Positions 1 through 7,235 of a stretch of 39,538 nucleotides of DNA are shown here, one piece after another; positions within the stretch are counted from its first letter, which is position 1, and every line of letters starts with the position of its first letter. This DNA comes from a virus. The position numbers and the translations under genes were made by a program. The DNA lies in the IMG/VR virus record IMGVR_UViG_3300021373_002553, positions 1 to 39,538 of that record; one strand, given 5' to 3'. A model generated the notes under the pieces. That model made no database searches and was not told the DNA's origin. It worked only from the letters and a program-made list of their open reading frames with translations.

Positions 1-2
1 CA

Positions 3-1367
3 ATGTCGGAAGTACAAACTCCCGAAATCGACCTTGAGGCTTTTGCTAAGAAGGTAGCGGATGAGACTGCTGCTAAGATTGCAATTCGTCAAGCCGAAGA
101 AAAAGCAGCCGCTGAAGCAGAAGCTAAGGCAGCTGAAGAAGCTGAAGTTGCTAAGGCAGCTCAGGAAGAAGAAGTTAAGACTCAGATCCGTACTGGTATC
201 GAGTCAGGTGCTGAGCGTCTGCTTGCAGACGTACAAAAAGAGTTGAATGCGCGTAATGCGAACATGGAAGAGACTCTTGCTCAGTATAAGAAAGAGCTCG
301 AAGAGAAATCTGACGAGATCTCTAAGATGCGCGACTCTAAGCGTGTATTCGCTGACCGTGCAGAGAAGCAGGACATCAGTAAGTGGGGTCAGGACTTTTT
401 GGCCGCTCACATGCTAGGTGTAATGACTCGTAAGGGTTGGGAAACTGACTACGCTCGTGACATTCAAGAGAAGGCTGGTATCAACTATGCAGCCAACGCT
501 GCTGACATCGATCAGGAAGTTTCTTCACAGATCGAGAAGGAAATCATGCACGAGTTGAAAGTAGCTCGCTTGTTCCGTGAGATTCCAGTAAATGGCGGTG
601 CTACTGTATTGCCAATCCAGACAGACGCTGGTAAGGCTGCATTTGCAACCTCAGCAACTTCTGGTAACTTGGAAAACCGTGTAGAAGTTACTAATAATCA
701 GTACAATGCAAAGCAAGTAACATTGAATGCATATCGTCTGGTTTCAAGCACATTTATGGACAACGATGTAGACGAGCAGGTACTTATTAACTTGATGCCT
801 ATGCTTGTTGAGTCAGTTGCTCGTGCACACGGTCGTGCAGTAGAAGATGCAATCATCAATGGTTCAGGTTCAATCACTGGTCTTGATGGATATGCAGTTG
901 CTCATGGCACTACTCTTGACATCTCTGATGCTACTAAGTTGACTGCAGCACGTCTGTTGGCAGCTCGTGAGCAGATGGGCAAGTACGGCTTGATGCCTTC
1001 TGATGTTGCATACATCGTAAGCCAGAACAGCTATTTTGACTTGTTGAATGATGCTAACTTCCAGACTCTGGATGAAGTAGGTTCAGACCTCGCGGCACGT
1101 GTTGTTGGTACTATCGGTGCGGTATACGGTTCACCCGTAATCGTATCTGAGGAGTTCCCAGCAGAAGCGGCTGGCGCACCTGCTGCATTCGCAGTTAATA
1201 CTCGCAACTACGTTGTACCACGTCTCCGTGGTGTATCAGTAGAGCAAGACTATGAAGTAATGAACCAGCGTCGCGTGTTGGTTGCTTCACAGTCACTCGG
1301 TTTTGAAGAAATCATCGCTGGTGCAACCGGTGCTGAGCCTTCAGTTAAGATCGACTTTATCGCTTAA
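3..1367 (+). CDS. Major capsid protein, HK97 fold, with N-terminal scaffold-like coiled coil
   Basis: Forms the icosahedral shell. Residues about 20-110 are Ala/Glu/Lys-rich and strongly helical, like the delta (scaffolding) domain of HK97-type capsid proteins, which is normally removed by a prohead protease. Residues about 130-454 look like the HK97 shell domain: a beta-rich start, the middle segment with VESVARAHGRAVEDAIINGSG, typical of the spine helix and following loop, and a C-terminal strand region. Only two bases precede the ATG, so no ribosome site is visible and the true start could lie upstream. Arginine is written almost wholly as CGT/CGC, unlike the AGA-rich neighbours, as expected for the most abundant virion protein. 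A strong terminator follows. The protease, portal and terminase genes that usually precede it are outside the window. Confidence 0.85.
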   Translation: MSEVQTPEIDLEAFAKKVADETAAKIAIRQAEEKAAAEAEAKAAEEAEVAKAAQEEEVKTQIRTGIESGAERLLADVQKELNARNANMEETLAQYKKELEEKSDEISKMRDSKRVFADRAEKQDISKWGQDFLAAHMLGVMTRKGWETDYARDIQEKAGINYAANAADIDQEVSSQIEKEIMHELKVARLFREIPVNGGATVLPIQTDAGKAAFATSATSGNLENRVEVTNNQYNAKQVTLNAYRLVSSTFMDNDVDEQVLINLMPMLVESVARAHGRAVEDAIINGSGSITGLDGYAVAHGTTLDISDATKLTAARLLAAREQMGKYGLMPSDVAYIVSQNSYFDLLNDANFQTLDEVGSDLAARVVGTIGAVYGSPVIVSEEFPAEAAGAPAAFAVNTRNYVVPRLRGVSVEQDYEVMNQRRVLVASQSLGFEEIIAGATGAEPSVKIDFIA

Positions 1368-1380
1368 TAGCGAGTTACAT

Positions 1381-1411
1381 AAACTGGGGAGGTTCGCCTC
1401 CCCAAGTTTTT
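1381..1411 (+). terminator. Rho-independent terminator after the capsid gene
   Basis: A perfect 7-bp GC stem GGGGAGG / CCTCCCC closes a TTCG tetraloop and is extended by an AAACT / AGTTT pairing with one bulged A. It is followed directly by a run of T. It lies 14 bases after the capsid stop and probably limits read-through, giving capsid mRNA in excess over the connector genes. Confidence 0.85.
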
Positions 1412-1426
1412 ACTAATTGATTTATT

Positions 1427-1999
1427 ATGGCAAATTTAATTACTCTTGCAGATTATAAACAGATTGAAGGACTTACTAACCCTAAGGACGACTTTCGTAT
1501 AAATCAACTGATTGATTCCGTGAGTCAATTAGTAAAAACTTATTGTGGAAACAGTATTGTAGATTTTTACTCTACCAACAAAGTGGAGACTTTTAATATT
1601 GATTGGAACACTCACATTATCCAATTAACTGAAAGTCCTGTAACCAGTATTGTTTCAGTAGAAAAAAGAGATTCCGTTACGGCCAGTTACACGACCGTGC
1701 CAACTACAGACTATTATCTAGACACGACGACGGATAGCGTACTGTACGTAACGGGATCTACCTATAAAAACTGGCCTCGCGGAGCGGGATCAGTAAAAGT
1801 TACATATAAGGCAGGTTATGAAACCTGTCCCCATGATTTAAGATTAGCTGTAGTGGACTTGATTAAGTACTACATGAAGGATGAGCACGTAATGCGACGC
1901 ACTATTGCTGGCGCAACTATGGAAAACCAAGGAGGCGGAGACGGACGAGGTTTCCCAGACCATATCAAACGTATACTTGATATGTATAAAAATTTCTAA
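1427..1999 (+). CDS. Head-tail connector (gp6-like adaptor)
   Basis: A 190-residue protein that probably forms the ring under the portal. Its layout fits the gp6-like connector family: an N-terminal helical segment starting LITLADYKQIEG, a beta-rich middle with TESPVTSIVSV, a YYLDT turn, and KVTYKAGYE, then a C-terminal helix pair (LRLAVVDLIKYYM) ending near IKRILDMYKNF. In this family the alpha-helical core packs as a dodecamer and the beta part faces the neck. It is the first gene after the capsid terminator, and its stop overlaps the next start (TAATG). The position directly after the capsid gene is the usual one. The family assignment is by remembered pattern, not a search. Confidence 0.7.
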   Translation: MANLITLADYKQIEGLTNPKDDFRINQLIDSVSQLVKTYCGNSIVDFYSTNKVETFNIDWNTHIIQLTESPVTSIVSVEKRDSVTASYTTVPTTDYYLDTTTDSVLYVTGSTYKNWPRGAGSVKVTYKAGYETCPHDLRLAVVDLIKYYMKDEHVMRRTIAGATMENQGGGDGRGFPDHIKRILDMYKNF

Positions 2000-3441
2000 T
2001 GGCTCAGAAGGATCTTTATAACTTTTTACAAAAGCTAGATAAAGAGCTAAAAACAAAAGCTCAAGAGTATAGAACAAGTACTACCGACAGGCTAGTAGCA
2101 AATCTTACAGTGGCAAGAACTGCAGTAAGGTCAACTTTTTACACTGTTTTAAATGAAGCAAATGTTGATTCAAATATTTTAAAAACTTCGTCCTCTCGGG
2201 GAGGAGTTCAAGAAGATTTTGACGAAGCGATAAAAACTTTTATGGATGATGTTCATACTAAAGTATCAGCATTAAAAACAGCAGACCCAGAAAATGTAAT
2301 TTATGATAAAACAGCAACCCCTCCTGTAATAGAGGTAGTATTTTTAGAAGCTCCCAGCTCAACAGGGACAAGCAATAGAAGTAATTATAATTTAGCAGTT
2401 TCAGCATATAAAGACGCATTAGATATTTTATACGCTAGATTTTTAGAATTAGTCATTCCATTTAATGATGGAGAAATGCTAAAAAGATGGAGTAAAAGCG
2501 CAAAAAATAAAGAGACAGGCGGCCAGGGAGCTTTTATAGATTTAAATGTTGGTACAGCATTTCATTTAGAGCATGATGATAAGCAATCAAACCTTGAAAT
2601 TTATATAGCAGATGCATCAGCAAGAGCTTTGAATAATTTAATGCAAGGCTCTTTAAATGACTCGAGTACTAATGCTACTAAGCTGATGAGAGAGTTGAAT
2701 AACCTAGAGGGTGATTATTCTGCTATAAGAATTGATAAAGATAATCTTGCTGAAGAAATAAATGTATATTTAGGAGACGGTCTAATAAATGTTAGAAAGG
2801 GCGGATCTGATACAGGAAAGCGGAATAAGTTAATCAAACAAGTAAACTTAGCTATGAAAGAGCTAAGAACTATAGGCGGTCAAGGACTAGAAGGATTAAC
2901 AGGGTCTGATAGTTTAGCAGAAGTTAGACGTAAAAAACAACTTAAAAAGATTATTGCTCCTTTTGAGAAGATAGAAGGAGCAATAATAACATTAGAAGAC
3001 ACTAAGGTTAAAGGAAAGAAGAGCTCTAGTAGTTTAAAAGCAACAGGAAAAGCTAAAAGATCTACAAAAGGCACTAATCAAAAAATCAAAAGAAGATCAG
3101 TACCTAGATCCAGGCCTAGAGAAGCACAATTTAACCAAGCAGCTTTACTTGCATTATTTAACGCTAGACTTCCTACAGCAATTTTAAATAACATGGGAGA
3201 TCCTGCGCTAAATAATAGAACAGGACGATTTGCTGCTTCAGTACGAGTTATAGATATTTTTCAAACCCCAAAAGGGTTCCCTAGTATAGGGTATACATAC
3301 CGAAAAAGTCCTTACGCTACTTTTGAGCAAGGAGGAAAACAGGGAAGTATTGAATTAGATCCTAGAAGACTGATAGACAAAACAATACGAGAAATAGCTG
3401 CAGAGCAAGCAATGGGAAGATTATTTACTAGGAGATTATAA
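1999..3441 (+). CDS. Probable neck / head-tail joining protein with an unusual N-terminal extension
   Basis: 480 residues. The last ~105 residues, with RLPTAILNNMGD, NNRTGRFAASV, PSIGYTYRKSPYATFE and the closing RLIDKTIREIAAEQA, look like an HK97 gp10-type neck or tail-completion protein. The first ~335 residues are mostly helical and I do not recognise them. Between them, residues about 336-376 form a strongly basic, Ser/Lys/Arg-rich linker. The gene overlaps the connector upstream and the tail terminator downstream (each by about one base), so the three are probably translated together. It is much longer than ordinary gp10-like proteins (about 130-180 residues), so the N-terminal part is either an added domain or an old fusion. 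Arginine is mainly AGA/CGA, so it is probably a low-copy protein. Confidence 0.5.
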   Translation: MAQKDLYNFLQKLDKELKTKAQEYRTSTTDRLVANLTVARTAVRSTFYTVLNEANVDSNILKTSSSRGGVQEDFDEAIKTFMDDVHTKVSALKTADPENVIYDKTATPPVIEVVFLEAPSSTGTSNRSNYNLAVSAYKDALDILYARFLELVIPFNDGEMLKRWSKSAKNKETGGQGAFIDLNVGTAFHLEHDDKQSNLEIYIADASARALNNLMQGSLNDSSTNATKLMRELNNLEGDYSAIRIDKDNLAEEINVYLGDGLINVRKGGSDTGKRNKLIKQVNLAMKELRTIGGQGLEGLTGSDSLAEVRRKKQLKKIIAPFEKIEGAIITLEDTKVKGKKSSSSLKATGKAKRSTKGTNQKIKRRSVPRSRPREAQFNQAALLALFNARLPTAILNNMGDPALNNRTGRFAASVRVIDIFQTPKGFPSIGYTYRKSPYATFEQGGKQGSIELDPRRLIDKTIREIAAEQAMGRLFTRRL

Positions 3442-3890
3442 TGTCAAGAACATACACAACTCGTAGACTTGCCATCGCAGATGCTTTAACAGAAAAATTA
3501 AAAGATATAGACGGTAATGGAGATTTTAATACTGATTTATATCGAAACGTACATCCTCGTTTAAAATTTTGGGACGAGGTAGATGAATTTCCGGCAGTAC
3601 ATTTAAATGTAGGGTCCGAAACAAGAGAATATCAAGGTGGTGGATATAAAGATCGTTTTTTAGGCATAACTATTCGTTGTTATGTTCATGAGGAAGACGC
3701 TGTATATGCACTTGAAGCTCTATTAGAGGACATTGAGACCGTACTAGAAACTAACAGTTCGTTGGCTTACGAAGATAGACGGGGGAGCTCTCAAAGTACT
3801 CATCAAATTACCATTGTTAGTATTACTACTGATGAAGGTACTCTAGAACCTTATGGTGTTGGAGAAATCCAAGTCGAGGTTCGATACTAG
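3441..3890 (+). CDS. Probable tail terminator / tail completion protein
   Basis: 149 residues. It opens with a helix (TTRRLAIADALTEKL) followed by DLYRNVHPRLKFWDEVDEFP, then beta strands with VHLNVGSETREYQGGGYKDR and ITIRCYVHEE, a long helix (YALEALLEDIETVLE) and a final strand EIQVEVRY. This alpha/beta order, with a central EDIE-type helix, is that of tail terminators of long-tailed phages, which cap the tail tube and join it to the neck. Its place between the neck protein and the tail tube gene supports this. It starts on the last base of the previous gene's stop codon. The call is by pattern and synteny only; a structure prediction against lambda gpU would be decisive. Confidence 0.55.
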   Translation: MSRTYTTRRLAIADALTEKLKDIDGNGDFNTDLYRNVHPRLKFWDEVDEFPAVHLNVGSETREYQGGGYKDRFLGITIRCYVHEEDAVYALEALLEDIETVLETNSSLAYEDRRGSSQSTHQITIVSITTDEGTLEPYGVGEIQVEVRY

Positions 3891-3951
3891 AAACGACTGG
3901 CACGAACAAACGTTCACGCCCTAGTCCTTTCAATAGCATAGGAGATAAACT

Positions 3952-5406
3952 ATGGCAGATAAAATTTATTTTAGCCGCGATACGAAATGCTACATCGAGT
4001 TTAATGATGTAGTGTGGGAGATTCCGGTTCTGGACGGCTTTAGCTTCTCACAAGGAAACGAGTCTACAGAAATTACACTAGCGGAAATGGAAGATTCTAC
4101 TGGAACTAGCCGTCGGGGTCGTCGTGCATTTAATACTGCACTGGCTCCCGGTGAGTGGTCTCTTTCTACATATGTTCGTCCTTTTGCGTCCGCAGGAAGT
4201 GGGGCAGGCAAAGCAGACGGAACAGCAACCGAAGTTCACGCAGTAGAAGAAGTTCTTTGGGGCCTATTCTTGGGTGCTCGAGAGTGGAACTCTACAGCAT
4301 ACGCAATGACTAGCGATCAAGAGATCTCGGTCGTAGCAGGCGCTCCAGGTTCTGATGGTTTGGTTGTCGGTGATACTTATGTTATTACTACGGCCGGGTC
4401 AACAAACTGGACAGACTTAGGTGCAGCAAACGGTAACGTTGGCACAATTTTCACTCGTGATAGTGATGATGATACAACCGGCACCGGAGGCAAAGCCAAG
4501 CGTGTTGTTAACGTACCTGCAGCAGCAGGCTCAGTATTTAATGCTAAGTCTTCAAACCGTTCAAGTTTAGGTACTTGTAACCTTTACTTTGTACTTGGTG
4601 ATGCAGATCGTTCTGTTTATAAGCTAAAAGACGGCGTTGTTAACGAAGCAACTCTTGATTTTGATATTGACGGAATTGCAACAATTAACTGGTCTGGACA
4701 ATGTTCAGAAGTTATTGAATTTACAGGCAGCACTATTGAGGCTAACGCTGAGCCTGCTTATAATGCTGTGACTCAAGACGGCTCTGCTATTTCAGATGGA
4801 GATATTTGGCTTGACACTGATGATTCACATCGTCTCTTTGTTGTAAAGTCAGTTCCAGGCAGTGGCAATCTTGCTACTTCAGATCTTACTACTGGAGTCT
4901 ACGAAGATGTTACGCAGACAGATAACTTTATTCGTAACCGTTTGTCTCAGCTGACTGCAACTTCTACAGACACTGATAACTTCCAGTCTTCGTATGACTT
5001 AACTCTTACAGGTGGAAGCTTAAGCTTTAGTAACAATGTAAGTTACATCACTCCAGAGGAACTTGGCGTAGTAAACACTCCGTTTGCTCACGTAACTGGT
5101 ACTCGTACAATCGGAGGATCATTTACTTGCTACCTTACTTTGAACACCAGTACTTTGAACTCTAACAAGTCTCGTGATTTGTTTGATGATTTGCGTAATG
5201 CTACAACTGTTGTAACTAACTCTTTCAATCTTACTTTCAAGATTGGTGGAACTTCAGGCAACCGTTTAGAAGTAAATCTCCCGACCTGTCACATTGAGAT
5301 TCCTACACACAGCATCGAAGATGTGATCTCAATGGAAACAAACTTTATGGCACTACCTTCTACAGTTAGTGCAACGGATGAGGCAACTCTTACTTATAAA
5401 GCATAA
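3952..5406 (+). CDS. Major tail tube protein (with inserted beta domains)
   Basis: 484 residues, probably the hexameric subunit of the tail tube. The start (KIYFSRDTKCYIEF, then VLDGFSFSQGNESTEITLAE) and the end (GGSFTCYLTL, NLTFKIGG, LPTCHIEIPTHSIEDVISMETNFMA) look like the two halves of a tail tube beta-sandwich. Between them are insertions: around residues 137-175 a GDTYVITTAGSTNWTDLG motif that I know from many marine phage fibre proteins, and around 270-300 a DGDIWLDTDDSHRL motif. The gene has CGT-biased arginine codons like the capsid gene, which suggests high expression. It has its own good ribosome site (AGGAGA, 7 bases before ATG), 61 bases after the previous stop, and ends in a terminator. 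The insertions probably project from the tail surface. Confidence 0.7.
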   Translation: MADKIYFSRDTKCYIEFNDVVWEIPVLDGFSFSQGNESTEITLAEMEDSTGTSRRGRRAFNTALAPGEWSLSTYVRPFASAGSGAGKADGTATEVHAVEEVLWGLFLGAREWNSTAYAMTSDQEISVVAGAPGSDGLVVGDTYVITTAGSTNWTDLGAANGNVGTIFTRDSDDDTTGTGGKAKRVVNVPAAAGSVFNAKSSNRSSLGTCNLYFVLGDADRSVYKLKDGVVNEATLDFDIDGIATINWSGQCSEVIEFTGSTIEANAEPAYNAVTQDGSAISDGDIWLDTDDSHRLFVVKSVPGSGNLATSDLTTGVYEDVTQTDNFIRNRLSQLTATSTDTDNFQSSYDLTLTGGSLSFSNNVSYITPEELGVVNTPFAHVTGTRTIGGSFTCYLTLNTSTLNSNKSRDLFDDLRNATTVVTNSFNLTFKIGGTSGNRLEVNLPTCHIEIPTHSIEDVISMETNFMALPSTVSATDEATLTYKA

Positions 5407-5423
5407 TAAATAACGTTTACTTC

Positions 5424-5446
5424 AAAGGGGCTTCGGCCCCTTTTTT
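5424..5446 (+). terminator. Rho-independent terminator after the tail tube gene
   Basis: An 8-bp stem AAAGGGGC / GCCCCTTT with a TTCG loop runs into six Ts. It separates the tail tube transcript from the next, independently promoted, unit. Confidence 0.9.
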
Positions 5447-5469
5447 ATTACTCCTACAAAAAATAATTC

Positions 5470-5498
5470 TTGACATTTCTCCTCTTGTACAATATAAT
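5470..5498 (+). promoter_or_regulatory. Consensus sigma70 promoter
   Basis: TTGACA at 5470-5475 and TATAAT at 5493-5498 with an exact 17-base spacer. It lies between the tail tube terminator and the gene at 5546. Transcription would start near 5505 and drive the second tube-like protein, the tail chaperones, tape measure and hub. Confidence 0.85.
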
Positions 5499-5525
5499 TA
5501 CATAGTTAGTGATAGTAAAACAAGG

Positions 5526-5540
5526 CTTCTAGCAGAGAAG
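5526..5540 (+). promoter_or_regulatory. Small hairpin overlapping the ribosome binding site
   Basis: CTTCT (5526-5530) can pair with AGAAG (5536-5540) around a 5-base loop. The purine-rich stretch GAGAAG that must serve as ribosome site for the ATG at 5546 lies in the hairpin's right arm, so folding could lower initiation. The stem is short, so this is tentative. Confidence 0.3.
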
Positions 5541-5545
5541 AATCA

Positions 5546-6433
5546 ATGCCAACGTACAATTTTAAACAAGAGGCACAAGTATTTATTGTTAGCGGAGAAA
5601 ACAGACACAGAATAAATGTTACTGATGTATCAATCGGTCAAACATTCTCTGAAAAAAGTTATCCCGTTAAGACTCTGCATGCACAATCAAATGTGTTTGA
5701 AGCTAGTGTAATTAACAAAGCAAACGCAGGTACTTTTGAGTTTTCTCTTCCTGCATTAACTGAAGCGGATTATACTATTCTTGAAACACTATTACTAGGT
5801 GCTACTTCTTTTGATATGTTTGTAAAAACATCAGCAGACACGTTTAAACTCGAAACAGCAGTTATGACAAATGGGAGTTTCGTTATCGAGCGATCTCGAC
5901 CCCTGAGTCTTCAAATTACTGGAGAGTGCGCAAAGCTGACAAGAGGAGCAACACTTACAGGAACTCTACAAAGTAGGAGTGCTACCAGTAGCTATATACT
6001 ACCTACTGTATCAGTTACTGTAAATAGTACAGCCCTCACCCATATTGCACAGGTTACTATGGAGCTACAGAACGAAATAAAGTGGACTCCTTATACAACA
6101 GTTAACTCTGCAATATCGGCAACTTCAGCTACAAACTCGATGTACCCTTCGAGTTTTAGCCTCAGTAAAAAAATACTCTCAGGATCAATCACTCAATATT
6201 TACTAGATGATAATACAACTAATACTTTAGATTGGGATCACGACGCTACTATTAATATTAAGGCAGGAAACGGACAATCTGGTAATAATTTTAGAGGATT
6301 TAGTTTTGGAGACGCTACTTGTAGCTTCACTAATAGAATACAAACTGAGCAAGTATTTTTTCAAAACTATGATTGGAGGATGACACAAAATCCTTCAGAC
6401 TTAGGAACTATACTTAAATACGAAACTGACTGA
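5546..6433 (+). CDS. Second tail-tube-like protein
   Basis: 295 residues, rich in Thr and Ser and in predicted beta strands. It has segments like those of tail tube proteins: FIVSGENRHRINVTDVSIGQ at the start, FEFSLPALTEADYTILETLL in the middle, and GFSFGDATCSFTNRIQTEQ near the end. It may be a paralogue of the 484-residue protein upstream. It could be a minor tube ring, a tube initiator, or the real tube subunit. Against the last option, its arginine codons are mainly AGA/AGG/CGA, unlike the CGT-rich capsid and upstream tube genes. It is expressed from its own consensus promoter and is followed after 12 bases by the tail chaperone gene, whose ribosome site (GAGGAGG) overlaps its stop codon region. 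Confidence 0.45.
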   Translation: MPTYNFKQEAQVFIVSGENRHRINVTDVSIGQTFSEKSYPVKTLHAQSNVFEASVINKANAGTFEFSLPALTEADYTILETLLLGATSFDMFVKTSADTFKLETAVMTNGSFVIERSRPLSLQITGECAKLTRGATLTGTLQSRSATSSYILPTVSVTVNSTALTHIAQVTMELQNEIKWTPYTTVNSAISATSATNSMYPSSFSLSKKILSGSITQYLLDDNTTNTLDWDHDATINIKAGNGQSGNNFRGFSFGDATCSFTNRIQTEQVFFQNYDWRMTQNPSDLGTILKYETD

Positions 6434-6445
6434 GGAGGTCAATAA

Positions 6446-6895
6446 ATGCAACTTAAAAAACTTATGGTTGACAGCAAGTCTGTCTGGATCGATTTTCCTG
6501 GGCTATCTGGGTTTTCGGTAGAAGTCGCGAATCTTTCGCGCAAAGAATTAACAAATTTGCGAAAGCGCTGTACTTCGCAAAAGTTTGATAGAAAGACTCG
6601 AACCTTAATGGAAGAGTTAAACGAAGAAAAATTTGTAGTAGAGTTTTCAGAAGCTAGTATTAAAAACTGGAAAGGTCTTACTCTTGAGCATCTTGAAACT
6701 CTTATTTTAATTGATTCAGGAGATCAAGATCCTAGCACCGAAGTAGAGTACTCGCAAGAAAATGCAGAAGTACTTGTACAAAACTCTACAGAATTTGATA
6801 CATGGCTCAATGAGGTAGTCTTTGACTTAGACAATTTTCGTACAGGATCAGAAAGACCTAGCCCTAGAAAGACTGGAAAAGCTGTATCAAAATAG
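6446..6895 (+). CDS. Tail assembly chaperone, upstream frame (gpG-like)
   Basis: 149 residues when read without a frameshift. The position between tail tube and tape measure is that of the lambda G gene. The sequence is acidic and helical with a small beta start (KKLMVDSKSVWIDFPGLSGFSVEV). Strong ribosome site GAGGAGG lies 10 bases before the ATG. The last 19 codons after Phe131 encode RTGSERPSPRKTGKAVSK, a low-complexity basic tail that looks unlike the rest, while the +1 frame over the same bases encodes a sensible helix that continues into the next gene. The short form and a 262-residue frameshift product are therefore both expected, as in lambda gpG and gpGT, which coat the tape measure during assembly. 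Confidence 0.65.
   Translation: MQLKKLMVDSKSVWIDFPGLSGFSVEVANLSRKELTNLRKRCTSQKFDRKTRTLMEELNEEKFVVEFSEASIKNWKGLTLEHLETLILIDSGDQDPSTEVEYSQENAEVLVQNSTEFDTWLNEVVFDLDNFRTGSERPSPRKTGKAVSK
6833..6841 (+). promoter_or_regulatory. Candidate +1 programmed ribosomal frameshift site (AAT TTT CGT)
   Basis: In the upstream chaperone frame the codons are AAT TTT CGT. A one-base forward slip of tRNA-Phe from TTT to TTC is neutral for pairing and puts GTA CAG GAT in the A site. The +1 frame is blocked by stops at 6816 and 6828, but is open from 6831 through 7232. UUU-CGU is the same slip core as in influenza PA-X. A -2 shift at the same place would give the same frame. Confidence 0.55.
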
Positions 6896-6905
6896 TGAAA
6901 CAGGA

Positions 6906-7235
6906 ATGACTCGAGATAGATATTTCGAGGTAATGGAACAATTAGAGCAAGAACCGGACGAAGCAGAAATACCGCCAGACTTCCAAGACTTGCCAGATAT
7001 ATTTACTTATGCTGTAGAAACTTTTAATCTTCTAGGAGACAGAGTAGTTTCTGATATAGGTTATATAGGTAAAGACTATACAAACTTGGCAGCATTAATA
7101 GAAGTATTAGAAATAGAAGATACACAATACTTTCTTGAAATACTGAGTTGGTTAGACTCAAGAGCTATTAAAAAATCCTCCGAACACTTAAAAAAGGAGA
7201 GAGATAAGCTAAAGAGACAAACGCGTGGCAAATGA
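6906..7235 (+). CDS. Tail assembly chaperone, downstream frame (gpT-like)
   Basis: 109 residues from the first ATG, but the open frame extends upstream to 6831 and the extra codons read as normal protein (KDLALERLEKLYQNSETG) that runs smoothly into MTRDRYFEVMEQLEQEP. The ATG has an AGGA only one base away, too close for efficient independent initiation. I therefore read this mainly as the C-terminal half of a 262-residue frameshift fusion with the gene at 6446. It is acidic in the first half and has a basic, Lys-rich helix at the end (EHLKKERDKLKRQTRGK). In lambda-like phages the T domain contacts the tail tube protein. The stop codon lies inside the start of the tape measure gene. Confidence 0.65.
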   Translation: MTRDRYFEVMEQLEQEPDEAEIPPDFQDLPDIFTYAVETFNLLGDRVVSDIGYIGKDYTNLAALIEVLEIEDTQYFLEILSWLDSRAIKKSSEHLKKERDKLKRQTRGK

